64,000 nucleotides of DNA from positions 496,001-560,000 of the forward strand of contig NZ_QICH01000002.1 of the NCBI RefSeq assembly GCF_003194565.2, in the 5' to 3' direction. The position numbers were made by a program, and so were the translations under genes. Source of the DNA: Kangiella spongicola (GTDB taxonomy: Bacteria; Pseudomonadota; Gammaproteobacteria; Enterobacterales; Kangiellaceae). Shown here in pieces: positions 35,147 through 44,145 of this stretch (positions are counted from its first letter, which is position 1; the number at the start of each line of letters is the position of its first letter). A model generated the notes under the pieces. That model was not told where the DNA came from and made no database searches. It worked only from the letters and a program-made list of their open reading frames with translations.

Positions 35147-36124
35147 CTAGTTCCCACACTCTTGCTCCATCTTTTCAAAAAACTCTTCCAACCTCTTTGG
35201 CCAGAGATCGGGATAAAGCTCATAGCCAAGGCGACGTCTATCAGCTTCCCACTGTTGGAGCAGTTGCTGAGACTGTTGTTTAATTTGTCGTTGGATTGTC
35301 TCTAACTGGCTGGGCTCTGGCTCTTCCCCTCTAAAGACGACTTCTAAGTCTTTCTCAAACTCACTTTCCTGTATAAAGACAGTCAGAAGTTCTTTGTCAT
35401 TCTGGTGAATGCTCTGCAAAAGCTCAAGATAAGCATGCCTTTTAATGAGAACTTTCATAGACTTATCCAACGCTTCCTCATCACGGGATAGTCTATGAAG
35501 CAGCCCTCTAGACATTGCAGTAATTTCCATCACACCACCGTACCTTCCCTCGACCGCAGCTAGGTAGGCGTAATCTGCACCGTGGAAAAAGCCCTCCAAG
35601 TCAGGTTTGTGTAGTTTGGCCTTCTGTTTGAGCTTTTCCATATCTTCATTTGGGTCGCGATTGATCTTGTTTAGATATGTTCCAAATGCAGACCTCCACA
35701 TGGTTTCAGATGCGTAATGCAACATAGCGTTGCTATCACCAGAGTCCGCGTATGACTTAACGGCTTCGATAGGGATTTGCTGATAAGTTCCTTCCCCTGC
35801 CGCTTCCTCACCACTCATGTAAATGGCACTGATAACAGCTTCAATTTCTTTCCATTCTGGTTGCGCACGATAGCGCTCCATGCAAGTTAGCGTAGACTCG
35901 TCTTCTTTGCTTTCTTTAGATTCACTGTTGCTATCAATAAGCTCTACTTTTTCTTCCTTTTTAATTTCTACCGTAGAGCTCAAGGGTGCTTCGGCGTCTT
36001 GCTTAATGCTTTCTTCGTTTTTAGATTTAGGCTCGATAACTAGGGCTCCAGGCTCCTTGCTAAAGTAAAGCCAAGCCACCAACGATAATAAAATTATGAG
36101 TATTATAATCAGTCCTTTTTTCAT
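35147..36124 (-). CDS. membrane-anchored protein of a tandem paralog trio (member 3)
   Basis: A 325-residue protein, first of the trio in transcription order and 14 nt after dusA. It has a signal-anchor (GLIIILIILLSLVAWLYFS) and an acidic/Lys linker (SNSESKESKEDES). The shared domain follows with YQQIPIEAVKSYADSGDSNAM, WRSAFGTYLNKINRD and LGYELYPDLWP. The Cys pair (LTCMERY, EQECGN) is conserved in place with member 1. Members 1 and 3 look closer to each other than to member 2, consistent with successive duplication. No catalytic motif is visible. Confidence 0.65.
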   Translation of the reverse strand: MKKGLIIILIILLSLVAWLYFSKEPGALVIEPKSKNEESIKQDAEAPLSSTVEIKKEEKVELIDSNSESKESKEDESTLTCMERYRAQPEWKEIEAVISAIYMSGEEAAGEGTYQQIPIEAVKSYADSGDSNAMLHYASETMWRSAFGTYLNKINRDPNEDMEKLKQKAKLHKPDLEGFFHGADYAYLAAVEGRYGGVMEITAMSRGLLHRLSRDEEALDKSMKVLIKRHAYLELLQSIHQNDKELLTVFIQESEFEKDLEVVFRGEEPEPSQLETIQRQIKQQSQQLLQQWEADRRRLGYELYPDLWPKRLEEFFEKMEQECGN

Positions 36125-36138
36125 CCTTGCTTCTCTTT

Positions 36139-37110
36139 TTATCTAAATAAATTTAACGCCTCTTCAATAACTTCAAGCCCAGCGCCTTTTTTATAAGCAT
36201 TTTCGCTTAAGTATCTACGCCATAATTTACCCTTAGGTTGGGCAAAAAAGAGGCCCAGAATATGGCGTGTCATATGGCCAAGGTAAACGTCTTGTTCCAG
36301 TTGGCTTTGCACATAGTCGCAATATTCTTCGGCGACTTCAATGCGACTGGGAATATCGTAATTTTGACCATAGAAACGGTTGTCCACTTCAGCCAAGAAG
36401 TAAGGGTTATGGTAAGCCTCACGTCCGATCATGGCGCCATCTAAATGTTGCATATGGTCATCCACCTGATCTAGCGTGGTCACGCCGCCATTAACGATAA
36501 CTTCTAAATCAGGGAAATCCTTTTTAACTTGATAGGCCACGTCGTATTTTAAAGGCGGGATCTCGCGGTTTTCTTTCGGACTTAAGCCACTCAGCCAGGC
36601 TTTGCGCGCATGAATAATAAAGGTTTTCACGCCTGCTTGTTTTACGGTATCGACAAACTGATACAAGTGCCCATAGGAGTCCATATCATCGATACCAATT
36701 CGAGTTTTGACGGTGGTTGGGATGTTAACCACGTCTGACATAGCCGCCATACAGTCCGCCACTAGCTGTGGCTCCGCCATCAGACAAGCGCCGAAACGAC
36801 CATTTTGCACCCGATCGCTGGGGCAACCGACGTTAAGGTTAATCTCGTCATAGCCATAGTCTTCGCAGATTTTTGCGCAATGGGCTAAATCTTTAGGATC
36901 GCTACCACCAAGCTGAATGGCTACCGGATGCTCTTCTTGGTTGTATTTGAGGTGACGCTCTTCTCCGCCGTGGATAATAGCGCCTGTCGTTATCATCTCG
37001 GTATAAAGAACAGCATGCTTCGTAATACAGCGCATAAAGCGTCTTTGATGGCGGTCAGTCCAATCAAGCATAGGGGCAATACAAATTTTACGGTCGACTG
37101 GTTGGCTCAT
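36139..37110 (-). CDS. dusA: tRNA-dihydrouridine(20/20a) synthase DusA
   Basis: A 323-residue flavoenzyme that reduces U20/U20a in the D-loop of tRNAs. It starts ICIAPMLDWTDRHQRRFMR. The catalytic Cys lies in LNVGCPSDRVQNGRFGACLM, and VKTRIGIDD, FIIHARKAWLSGLSPKENREIPPL and NGGV are typical of the DusA branch (the SGLSPKENR stretch separates it from DusB and DusC). The trio of unknown paralogs follows closely on the same strand. Confidence 0.96.
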   Translation of the reverse strand: MSQPVDRKICIAPMLDWTDRHQRRFMRCITKHAVLYTEMITTGAIIHGGEERHLKYNQEEHPVAIQLGGSDPKDLAHCAKICEDYGYDEINLNVGCPSDRVQNGRFGACLMAEPQLVADCMAAMSDVVNIPTTVKTRIGIDDMDSYGHLYQFVDTVKQAGVKTFIIHARKAWLSGLSPKENREIPPLKYDVAYQVKKDFPDLEVIVNGGVTTLDQVDDHMQHLDGAMIGREAYHNPYFLAEVDNRFYGQNYDIPSRIEVAEEYCDYVQSQLEQDVYLGHMTRHILGLFFAQPKGKLWRRYLSENAYKKGAGLEVIEEALNLFR

Positions 37111-37245
37111 AATGTTTAATATTGGTAATAATTGGGCGCTATTATATGATCCTTTGCCCTCAGACCCTAATTTCAGTTTCTGTTCACAGAACTCTGGTAT
37201 AAAACCCTTTCAGGCTATAAATAATAGAAATATAACAGGATGACA

Positions 37246-37803
37246 ATGAAAACAATTATTACTCTTGGTGGCTTCGCGTTACTGACCTTATTATCGGGCT
37301 GTGCAACCCTATCTGAAACAGAGTGTGCTTCTGGAAACTGGCAACAAATTGGGTATAAAGACGGTAAATCTGGCCGTGATTCTGACTATATTATTAAGCA
37401 TGAATCGGCATGTATTGAATATGGGGTGCAACTCGACCGCGAGGCTTATGAAGCAGGACGCCAACAAGGACTTGCACGTTACTGTACTGCTGACAATGGT
37501 TTTAGTCGTGGTTCTCGAGGCAGCTCACCAAACTTAAGCTGTAGTTCTCATCAGTTCCCTGTATATTTTGATGGTTATAGCCAGGGCTTATTTTCGCGTC
37601 TTGAGCGACTTGAGATCGAGCTTGACGAAGCTTACAAAGAACATGAGATATTAACGGAAGTGTTGCGTCGTGTGAAAGACGAGCAGGAAAAAGACAGAAT
37701 AGAATTAGAGCTTGAAGATGTGGATAACGACATCGATGCTTTGCAACGCCAAGTCAGCCAAACTAAAGATTTAATTCGCCGATACCAACGTTACCAAGAT
37801 TAA
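37246..37803 (+). CDS. DUF2799 family lipoprotein
   Basis: A 185-residue protein. I take the ATG at 37246, with AGGA five nt upstream, over the ATG two codons earlier whose first base overlaps that AGGA. The lipoprotein signal is MKTIITLGGFALLTLLSGC. The mature part has CASGNWQQIGYKDGKSGRDSDYI, YEAGRQQGLARYC and YFDGYSQGLF (repeated GxxxG/YxxG blocks), matching DUF2799. A coiled-coil tail (about 125-180) is rich in Glu/Arg. It is probably in the outer membrane; function is unknown. Confidence 0.8.
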   Translation: MKTIITLGGFALLTLLSGCATLSETECASGNWQQIGYKDGKSGRDSDYIIKHESACIEYGVQLDREAYEAGRQQGLARYCTADNGFSRGSRGSSPNLSCSSHQFPVYFDGYSQGLFSRLERLEIELDEAYKEHEILTEVLRRVKDEQEKDRIELELEDVDNDIDALQRQVSQTKDLIRRYQRYQD

Positions 37804-37811
37804 GATATAAA

Positions 37812-37842
37812 TAAAAAACGGGGCTGATGCCCCGTTTTTTTT
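37812..37842. terminator. bidirectional terminator between the DUF2799 gene and htpX
   Basis: AAACGGGGC-TGAT-GCCCCGTTT with A- and T-runs, between convergent genes. Confidence 0.88.
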
Positions 37843-37861
37843 GTTTAGCTTAGAGAGCGCA

Positions 37862-38758
37862 TTACTTGTTTCGAAGTGCAGCAATTCGCGCATCAAGCGG
37901 CGGGTGCGACATGAACAAGTGGCCAAATTTTTCTTGGAAAGAACCTGTTCGACCATTCTTTAGACCAAAGGCGGTAAAAGTTTCACCCATGTCAGATGGC
38001 ATATCGTATTCGGCCTTCAATTTTTCTAAAGCGCCAATCATAGCGGCTGAACCTGCTAACTGTGCACCGGCTTCGTCGGCTCTGAATTCGCGGCGTCGCG
38101 AGAACCACATCACCACCATGCTCGCTAAAATCGTCAACACGATTTGCGCTATCATGACTGAAATAAAGTAACCAATACCGTGGCCTTCTTCGTTCTTTAA
38201 GATAACTCGATCGACGAAGTGACCAATGATTCTTGAGAAGAACAATACGAAGGTGTTCACCACGCCTTGGATTAAAGTTAAGGTCACCATATCGCCATTA
38301 GCTACATGGCCTATTTCGTGAGCAAGTACGGCACGTACTTCGTCACGATTCATGCGCTGTAACAAGCCTTCGCTGACTGCTACTAGCGACTTGTTTTTGT
38401 TCCAACCAGTGGCGAAAGCGTTAGACTGTGGCGAAGGGAAAATTCCCAACTCTGGCATACCAACGCCCGCGTCCTTAGCTAAAGTTTCGACGGTGTTCAC
38501 TAACCATTGCTCGGTTTCATTTCGCGGCTGGTCAATCATTCTGACGTGCATAAATTTCTTTGCCATCCACTTAGAGGCAAACAATGAAATTAATGAGCCA
38601 GCGAAACCGATTACAGCACACCAAATAAGTAGCGCTGTTAAATTCAGATCAACGCCGTTTTGCGCCATGATGCTATCAAAGCCAAAGAAACTAAGGACAG
38701 CACCTGCCAATAATAAAATTGCAAAGTTGGTTAATAAGAACAAACCAATTCTTAACAT
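37862..38758 (-). CDS. htpX: membrane zinc metalloprotease HtpX
   Basis: A 298-residue M48-family heat-shock protease in the inner membrane. Two N-terminal helices (about 5-28 and 42-62) precede the zinc motif HEIGH (147-151). Further helices flank [11 protein letters not shown], whose Glu is the third zinc ligand. The [23 protein letters not shown] block is typical. It helps quality control of membrane proteins together with FtsH. Confidence 0.96.
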   Translation of the reverse strand: MLRIGLFLLTNFAILLLAGAVLSFFGFDSIMAQNGVDLNLTALLIWCAVIGFAGSLISLFASKWMAKKFMHVRMIDQPRNETEQWLVNTVETLAKDAGVGMPELGIFPSPQSNAFATGWNKNKSLVAVSEGLLQRMNRDEVRAVLAHEIGHVANGDMVTLTLIQGVVNTFVLFFSRIIGHFVDRVILKNEEGHGIGYFISVMIAQIVLTILASMVVMWFSRRREFRADEAGAQLAGSAAMIGALEKLKAEYDMPSDMGETFTAFGLKNGRTGSFQEKFGHLFMSHPPLDARIAALRNK

Positions 38759-38870
38759 CGAAATCTCCAGTAAAATATCTATTAACTGTATTAATTATGG
38801 GGGCTTTGGGGGTAGATACAAGTGAAATTAAAGAGCAAGGATCGTGATTTTGTAAATATTCATGTCTAAG

Positions 38871-38975
38871 CTAGATAAGGTATTTAAAAATCAATAACTT
38901 AATCAGCCAGTAGAAGCCCCAAATCACCACGATAGAAACAATAACAGCGAACCAATTTTTACGGTGCTTATTCAT
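38871..38975 (-). CDS. small single-pass membrane protein (34 aa)
   Basis: ORF of 34 codons, MNKHRKNWFAVIVSIVVIWG through LLIFKYLI, ending in TAG. A basic N-terminus (NKHRKN) precedes a near-continuous hydrophobic helix, the layout of bacterial membrane microproteins. It begins 18 nt after the yjbQ stop on the same strand. No strong ribosome-binding site is seen. The hydrophobic pattern with positive-inside N-terminus is the evidence; expression is unproven. Confidence 0.45.
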   Translation of the reverse strand: MNKHRKNWFAVIVSIVVIWGFYWLIKLLIFKYLI

Positions 38976-38992
38976 AGTAAAAGGTATTTTTC

Positions 38993-39406
38993 TTAAGAAC
39001 TGATATGAAGAATAACCGAGCGCCTATGGCTTTGATGACGATGCTCCCACAGGTAAAGTCCCTGCCAAGTTCCAAGCGCTAGCCGGCCACCGACAATAGG
39101 GATGCTTAAGGAAACATTGGTGAGAATTGCCTTGATATGCGCAGGCATATCGTCAGGGCCTTCCATGGTATGGGTGTAAAGTGGGTCGTTTTCTGGAACT
39201 AAGCGATTGAGCCAGTTTTCTAAATCCGTTTTAGCACTTGGATCGGCATTTTCCTGTATCGTCAGGCTACAAGAAGTGTGTCGGACGAATAGGTGACAGA
39301 CGCCAGTTTCGACTGCCTGCTCACTAACCCAGGTTTCTGCTTCACGAGTAAATTCATACAGCCCTTGTCCATGGGTGGTTAGCGATAACGTTTTCTGCTT
39401 GGACAT
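38993..39406 (-). CDS. YjbQ family protein (secondary thiamine-phosphate synthase type)
   Basis: A 137-residue protein with the YjbQ signature GVCHLFVRHTSCSLTIQENADPS, HTMEGPDDMPAHIKA and LGTWQGLYLWEHR. Family members fold as small trimers; E. coli YjbQ can weakly perform a thiamine phosphate synthase reaction, and the physiological role is unclear. The ATG overlaps the alr stop by one base (TGATG), so it is co-translated with alr. Confidence 0.92.
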   Translation of the reverse strand: MSKQKTLSLTTHGQGLYEFTREAETWVSEQAVETGVCHLFVRHTSCSLTIQENADPSAKTDLENWLNRLVPENDPLYTHTMEGPDDMPAHIKAILTNVSLSIPIVGGRLALGTWQGLYLWEHRHQSHRRSVILHISS

Positions 39407-40488
39407 CAAAGCTCTCCTCGGTAAACAAAGTGAACGCGGCCTGTGACACCGCAGCTCAAAGTGTATGGAATAGTCCCTGCATGCTTTGCCACAATTTCAG
39501 CAGGCAACTCTTTTCCCCATAACACAACTCTATCACCAATTTTCTCGCTATGCTCAGGCCCTAACTCTACCGCTAACATATCCATAGAAACGCGCCCAAC
39601 CAAAGGAACCGTGCGGCCATTAACCCAAACCGGTGTGCCATTTTCTGCATTTCGCGGATAGCCATCGCCATAACCTATAGCGACAAGTGCAATCACAGTA
39701 TCTCTTTCCGCAAACCAGTGGCGCCCATAGCCTGTAGACTCACCTTTCTTTAAGTGTTTAATCGCCATGATTTGTGACTCTAGATTCATCACTGGCTTTA
39801 AGCCATAGTCTGCGCCAATGCTATCGATCATTGGCGAGCAACCGTAAAGAATTAAGCCAGGTCGCACCCAGTCGAAATGCGCACTTTTCGCTTCTAGAAT
39901 ACCTGCTGAATTAGCCATCGAACGCTCGACAACTAAATGCTCAGTGCTTTCTAGGAAGGTTTGGATTTGCTTAGAAGTAAAAGGATCTTCTACATCGTCC
40001 GCACTCGCGAAATGCGACATCAATCGAACTGGCTTATTAATGCACTCAACTTCTGCTAAATCATTTTCAATTTGCGGTAACTCATCAACCTTGAAACCCA
40101 GTCGATTCATGCCCGAATCAATTTTAAGCCAGATGTTAAGTTTTTTGTCCGTTTTAAGACGCTTTAGGGCATCGATTTGCGGGCTATGGTGTACCACTAA
40201 GTGCAAATCGTTTTCTACAATTCTAGGTAGTTCTTTTTCTTCAAAGAAACCTTCGAGCAACAAGATAGGCTGCTCGATTCCAGCATCGCGAAGAGTGTAA
40301 GCCTCTAGTGGCGTGGCCACCGCAAACATCTCAGCATCAGGAAGCGCTTTCGCGATTTGCGCCAAACCATGACCATAAGCATCTGCTTTGACCACTGCAA
40401 TGACACGACTGCCAGAAGCTTTTTGCTGAACGGTTTTGAAATTATGGCGCAGTGCATCGAGGTCGATGACGGCTTTCGTTGGGCGCAT
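39406..40488 (-). CDS. alr: alanine racemase
   Basis: A 360-residue PLP enzyme that makes D-alanine for peptidoglycan. PLP Lys34 lies in VIAVVKADAYGHG. MNRLGF, HFASADD, ANSAGIL, RPGLILYG, GYGDGYPR and VSMDML (catalytic Tyr/Met region) follow in the usual order. It sits 17 nt after dnaB on the same strand, the conserved dnaB-alr pair. Confidence 0.97.
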   Translation of the reverse strand: MRPTKAVIDLDALRHNFKTVQQKASGSRVIAVVKADAYGHGLAQIAKALPDAEMFAVATPLEAYTLRDAGIEQPILLLEGFFEEKELPRIVENDLHLVVHHSPQIDALKRLKTDKKLNIWLKIDSGMNRLGFKVDELPQIENDLAEVECINKPVRLMSHFASADDVEDPFTSKQIQTFLESTEHLVVERSMANSAGILEAKSAHFDWVRPGLILYGCSPMIDSIGADYGLKPVMNLESQIMAIKHLKKGESTGYGRHWFAERDTVIALVAIGYGDGYPRNAENGTPVWVNGRTVPLVGRVSMDMLAVELGPEHSEKIGDRVVLWGKELPAEIVAKHAGTIPYTLSCGVTGRVHFVYRGEL

Positions 40489-40504
40489 ACGTTAAACCCT
40501 AACC

Positions 40505-41896
40505 TTAAAAGCCTTCACCCATGGCCTCATAATCGTTATGAGCTAAGTTATCAAAGCGTGAATATTGCCCTTGGAAACTAAGCTCAACCGATCCGATTGG
40601 ACCGTTACGCTGTTTACCAATTTTAATTTCAGCAATCCCCTTACGCTCTGTTTCTGGGTTATAAACCTCATCACGATAGATAAAGAGAATCAGATCCGCA
40701 TCCTGCTCAATCGCACCCGACTCACGCAGATCCGACATTACTGGACGACGGTCACTTCGTTGCTCCAAGGAGCGGTTAAGCTGTGATAATGCGATGACAG
40801 GAACTTCGAGCTCTTTCGCAAGCGCCTTTAGAGATCGTGAAATTTCACTCACCTCAAGAGTACGGTTATCGCTCATGCCAGGAACCTGCATCAGCTGCAA
40901 GTAATCCACCATAATTAACGCAATACCACCATGTTCACGCGCCACACGACGAGCTCTCGAGCGCATCTCAGCAGGCGATAGACCCGCGGTGTCATCAATC
41001 ATTAACTTCGTGTGGTTCTTTAGCTGTAAAACACCACTGTTAAACTTATCCCAATCTTCCTTCGATTGGATTTGGCCACCACGGATCTTGTTTTGCTCAA
41101 GGCGACCTAAAGATGAAATCGAACGCATAATAATCGATTCGCTCGGCATCTCAAGACTGAATACCAACACAGGAAGGTCACTGGCCAAAGCCGCGTTTTC
41201 CACAATATTCATAGCGAACGTGGTTTTACCCATCGACGGACGCGCCGCAATAATGACTAAGTCCGCTTTTTGCAAACCCGACGTCATTTTATCTAAGTCA
41301 GTGAAGCCCGTGGAAAGACCGGTAACACCACCCTTGGTTTTTTGGATTTCCTCAATACGCTCAATCGTCGCTTTAAGAATGTCCTCAACCTTGCTCGGCC
41401 CTTCGCCACTCGTTTCGCGTGACTCAGCAATCGCAAAAACTTTACGCTCTGCTAAATCCAACAATTCCGCTAAGCCACGGCCTTGTGGATTAAAACTCGC
41501 ATCAGCGATTTCATTCGATGCGGAGATCAGCTGCCTCATAATCGCCTTTTCGCGGACAATCTCAGCATAAGCGCGAATGTTAGCGACAGTTGGCGTATTT
41601 TGAGCAAGCTCACCAAGGTAAGCTAAACCAATATCCGTATCGCCCATCTGCTCCAAATGCTCAGATAGCGTAATAACATCCATCGGCTTTGCCATATTGG
41701 CAAGCTCAGCCATCGCCTTAAAGATTTCACGATGATTTTTAACGTAAAAGTCCGTAGACAGCAGGATCTCCTCGACCTTTTCCCACTGGTCATTATCAAT
41801 CATAACGCCGCCAAGCACTGATTGCTCTGCTTCAATTGAATGCGGAGGAACTTTTAAGTCTTTGATTCTCTTGTCAGATTGTTGCGCTGATAGCAT
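40505..41896 (-). CDS. dnaB: replicative DNA helicase DnaB
   Basis: A 463-residue hexameric helicase of the replisome. The N-terminal domain (PPHSIEAEQSVLGGVMIDNDQW) is followed by the linker helix and the RecA-like domain. The latter has Walker A ARPSMGKT, Walker B IALIMVDYLQLM and the arginine-finger region LRESGAIEQDADLILFIYR. No intein is present. It is first in the dnaB-alr-yjbQ unit. Two DnaA-box sequences lie about 110-130 bp upstream. Confidence 0.97.
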   Translation of the reverse strand: MLSAQQSDKRIKDLKVPPHSIEAEQSVLGGVMIDNDQWEKVEEILLSTDFYVKNHREIFKAMAELANMAKPMDVITLSEHLEQMGDTDIGLAYLGELAQNTPTVANIRAYAEIVREKAIMRQLISASNEIADASFNPQGRGLAELLDLAERKVFAIAESRETSGEGPSKVEDILKATIERIEEIQKTKGGVTGLSTGFTDLDKMTSGLQKADLVIIAARPSMGKTTFAMNIVENAALASDLPVLVFSLEMPSESIIMRSISSLGRLEQNKIRGGQIQSKEDWDKFNSGVLQLKNHTKLMIDDTAGLSPAEMRSRARRVAREHGGIALIMVDYLQLMQVPGMSDNRTLEVSEISRSLKALAKELEVPVIALSQLNRSLEQRSDRRPVMSDLRESGAIEQDADLILFIYRDEVYNPETERKGIAEIKIGKQRNGPIGSVELSFQGQYSRFDNLAHNDYEAMGEGF

Positions 41897-42003
41897 GGTT
41901 TGCTTCTATTATCATAATGGTTGGACGATCAATACGAGTAAAGCCAATTCGCCTACTCAAAACTATTCTATATAGTAACAGTTTTTAGGCAATACAATAA
42001 GTC

Positions 42004-42023
42004 TGTGGATAAGTTCTGGATAA
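42004..42023 (-). promoter_or_regulatory. two DnaA boxes upstream of dnaB
   Basis: On the minus strand TTATCCACA (perfect DnaA box, 42012-42004) and TTATCCAGA (42023-42015) are 11 nt apart start to start. They face dnaB, whose start is at 41896. This suggests DnaA control of dnaB; binding is not shown. Confidence 0.55.
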
Positions 42024-42147
42024 GTCTAAGCCATTGATAAAGCGAGCCTAAACTCTTTTTATTCCGATTTACTTATCGTCAATACTAACACTTCCCCATG
42101 ATTTAATTAATTTATTCCACGAGTTATTTTTCAGTTATGATAGAGCC

Positions 42148-42543
42148 ATGAATTCAGTAATTCTTTTCGATGGCGAATGCGTTTTATGCTCAAAGTGGGT
42201 ACCGTTTGTGATCAAACGCGATCATAACGCCTATTTCAAATTCTGCTCCGTTCAGTCCCCGAAAGGACAGGAGCTTTTAAAGTCCATAGGGATGCCCACA
42301 ACAGATTACCAGACCATGGTCTTACTCAAAGACGACACGCCCTATTACCGTTCAGAAGCCTTCTTCGAAGTTATAAAAGACCTGAACAAACCGTGGCCTT
42401 GGCTTCGTGTATTTAGAGTTTTTCCATTAAAATTTAGAGACTGGGTTTATAACCGAATAGCTCTTAACCGTTACAAGCTGTTTGGGAAGCATGATTACTG
42501 TATGATTCCGACAGAGGATCTTTCAGATAGGTTTATAGAATAA
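42148..42543 (+). CDS. DCC-family thiol-disulfide oxidoreductase-like protein (DUF393)
   Basis: A 131-residue protein with the DxxCxxC motif FDGECVLCSKWV (Cys11, Cys14) that names the family. Conserved downstream stretches are KFCSVQSPKGQELL and YYRSEAFFEVIKDLNKPWPWLRVFRVFP. The C-terminal YNRIALNRYKLFGKHDYC is also characteristic. No signal peptide, so it is cytoplasmic. The exact redox role is not known. It is oriented against dnaB and rplI, in the block that separates those genes. Confidence 0.9.
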   Translation: MNSVILFDGECVLCSKWVPFVIKRDHNAYFKFCSVQSPKGQELLKSIGMPTTDYQTMVLLKDDTPYYRSEAFFEVIKDLNKPWPWLRVFRVFPLKFRDWVYNRIALNRYKLFGKHDYCMIPTEDLSDRFIE

Positions 42544-42647
42544 GGGGTTACTTCCAAGTCCATTGACAATAATAAAGTAACTCATAAATAATACTATCTA
42601 TCAATCTTGCCATAGCCCACTATCATAAACACAAATAAGGGATTATT

Positions 42648-43454
42648 ATGAAGCCGCTTTTCTTAATATTTTGTATCTTTTTAACTTCTTGCTCCACCAC
42701 GTCACAAAAAAGCTCTGAACTTAACTCAGCTTCTAGTAGTAAATTATCTATCTTCTACACCCCAGAAGATCTCTTTCAAAAAGAGTTTATAGAGAACACT
42801 GGGAGACTCATTTGGATTAAAGATTCGCTAGCCTGGCAAGCCACTGACATACTCATTGACGCTGTTGATATTAGCCAAATAAAAAATGGTAGGGGTTGGA
42901 TTGTTCATTTAGATAAGCCTAAAGCACCGACAGTATCTTTCTACCAAGATATAGAAGGCAATTTACATGTAATTGCTGATGTGATTTTTGACAAAAACTT
43001 TCAAAACCCCACTTTACAGTTAGCACCTGACAGAAATATCTCTCTGCAAGAACAAAGCATGGTAACAGCATTAACAACTGTTAGGGCTAGCATAAAGGAG
43101 GCTTGCTCACCAACCGTCAATTCAGTGGTTTTGCCAATGGAAAATGGATGGCAGGTTTATATTTTAACCTCTACTAAGGAGCCGGGTGTGATACCCGTTG
43201 GTGGTCATAAACAGTATATAACTTCAGCTGATGGTAAGGATATTTTATCTGACGAAGCGTACAGTAAAAGCTGTATCAAGTTAAAAGCCCCTGCCGATTC
43301 AAAAGGGGTAATGCTCACTCATATCGTTTCTGATTTCCCTGCACCAACCCATGTTTTTCACAACCTTCAAACTGGATTAACTTTTTATGTTAAAACCGAA
43401 CGGGGAATTTGGAGGATCCACGAAGGCATCATTTCTCTTTTAGAAGAAAGCTAA
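42648..43454 (+). CDS. hypothetical lipoprotein
   Basis: A 268-residue protein with signal MKPLFLIFCIFLTSC and lipobox Cys15. The +2 residue is Ser, suggesting the outer membrane. It has a Ser-rich linker, then a globular domain of mixed structure (TGRLIWIKDSLAWQATDIL, VSFYQDIEGNLHVIADVIFD, HKQYITSADGKDI). It ends IHEGIISLLEES. I do not recognise the family, though the catalytic-looking 'DGKDILSDEAYSKSC' region recurs by memory in proteobacterial hypothetical proteins. An AAGGGA site precedes the ATG. A repeat array follows instead of a simple terminator. Confidence 0.7.
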   Translation: MKPLFLIFCIFLTSCSTTSQKSSELNSASSSKLSIFYTPEDLFQKEFIENTGRLIWIKDSLAWQATDILIDAVDISQIKNGRGWIVHLDKPKAPTVSFYQDIEGNLHVIADVIFDKNFQNPTLQLAPDRNISLQEQSMVTALTTVRASIKEACSPTVNSVVLPMENGWQVYILTSTKEPGVIPVGGHKQYITSADGKDILSDEAYSKSCIKLKAPADSKGVMLTHIVSDFPAPTHVFHNLQTGLTFYVKTERGIWRIHEGIISLLEES

Positions 43455-43487
43455 TGCACAAAAGAGTATTGTACACTTCCCAAACTC

Positions 43488-44030
43488 CGTCATTGCGAGG
43501 AGTGCGAAGCACGACGTGGCAATCTATTAAAAGGTCTTGAGACTAGAGATTGACGCGCTCACGATGTTCGCTCGCAAAGACGAGCCTTCTGGGTTATAAG
43601 CAAGCTCAAGGAGAGTTCGCAAAAACTCCGTCATTGCGAGGAGTGTGAGGCTCGACGTGCCAATCTATTGAAAGGTCTTGAGACTAGAGATTGCCACGCT
43701 CACGATGTTCGCTCGCAAAGACAATCCTTCTCGTTTATATGTAAAATCAAGGCGAGTCCGCAAAAAGTGCCGTCATTGCGAGGAGTGTGAAGCGCGACGT
43801 GGCAATCTATTGATAAGTATTGAGCTTACATATTGCCGCGCTCACGATGTTCGCTCGCAAAGACGATACTTCTGGCTTATAAGCAAGCTCAAGGAGAGTT
43901 CGCAAAAAGTGCCGTGATTGCGAGGAGTGTGAGGCTCGACGTGGCAATCTTTTGGAAAGTCATGATATTAGAGATTGCCGCGCTCACTGTGTTCGCTCGC
44001 AAAGACGAGCCTTCTGGTTTATAAGCAAAA
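43488..44030. repeat. four tandem ~142-bp palindromic intergenic repeats
   Basis: Units begin CGT[CG]ATTGCGAGGAGTG at 43488, 43629, 43771 and 43913 (periods 141, 142, 142). Each has an imperfect hairpin of ~95 bp with arms CGTCATTGCGAGGAG...GTGGCAATCT and AGATTGCC...GCTCGCAAAGACG. A ~46-nt spacer (CTTCT...TATAAGCAAGCTCAAGGAGAGTTCGC region) is itself conserved. The arm sequence matches, from memory, a palindromic element scattered in many bacterial genomes. ORFs read through the array are shadows. It lies between the lipoprotein gene and the rplI terminator. Confidence 0.92.
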
Positions 44031-44145
44031 TCAAGGCAAGGCAAAATTCTCTGAGAAAGCGCAAGATTAACTTTTCTAGCTTTTGAGCTAAGCCAAGACA
44101 CGGCAAATCGTTATAAAGTTTTGGCAACGCTCAAATGCTAGAAAC

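Noticed and set aside
42004-42023. Chromosomal replication origin
   Set aside because: Only two DnaA boxes and no AT-rich unwinding element cluster or dnaA/gidA neighbours; better explained as a dnaB regulatory region.
43488-44030. CRISPR array
   Set aside because: Only four units, ~142 bp long with conserved rather than unique spacers, and no cas genes.
43678-44101. Several 63-79 codon ORFs on both strands
   Set aside because: They are read-through of the ~142-bp repeat units (REIATLTMFARKD-like peptides recur), not genes.
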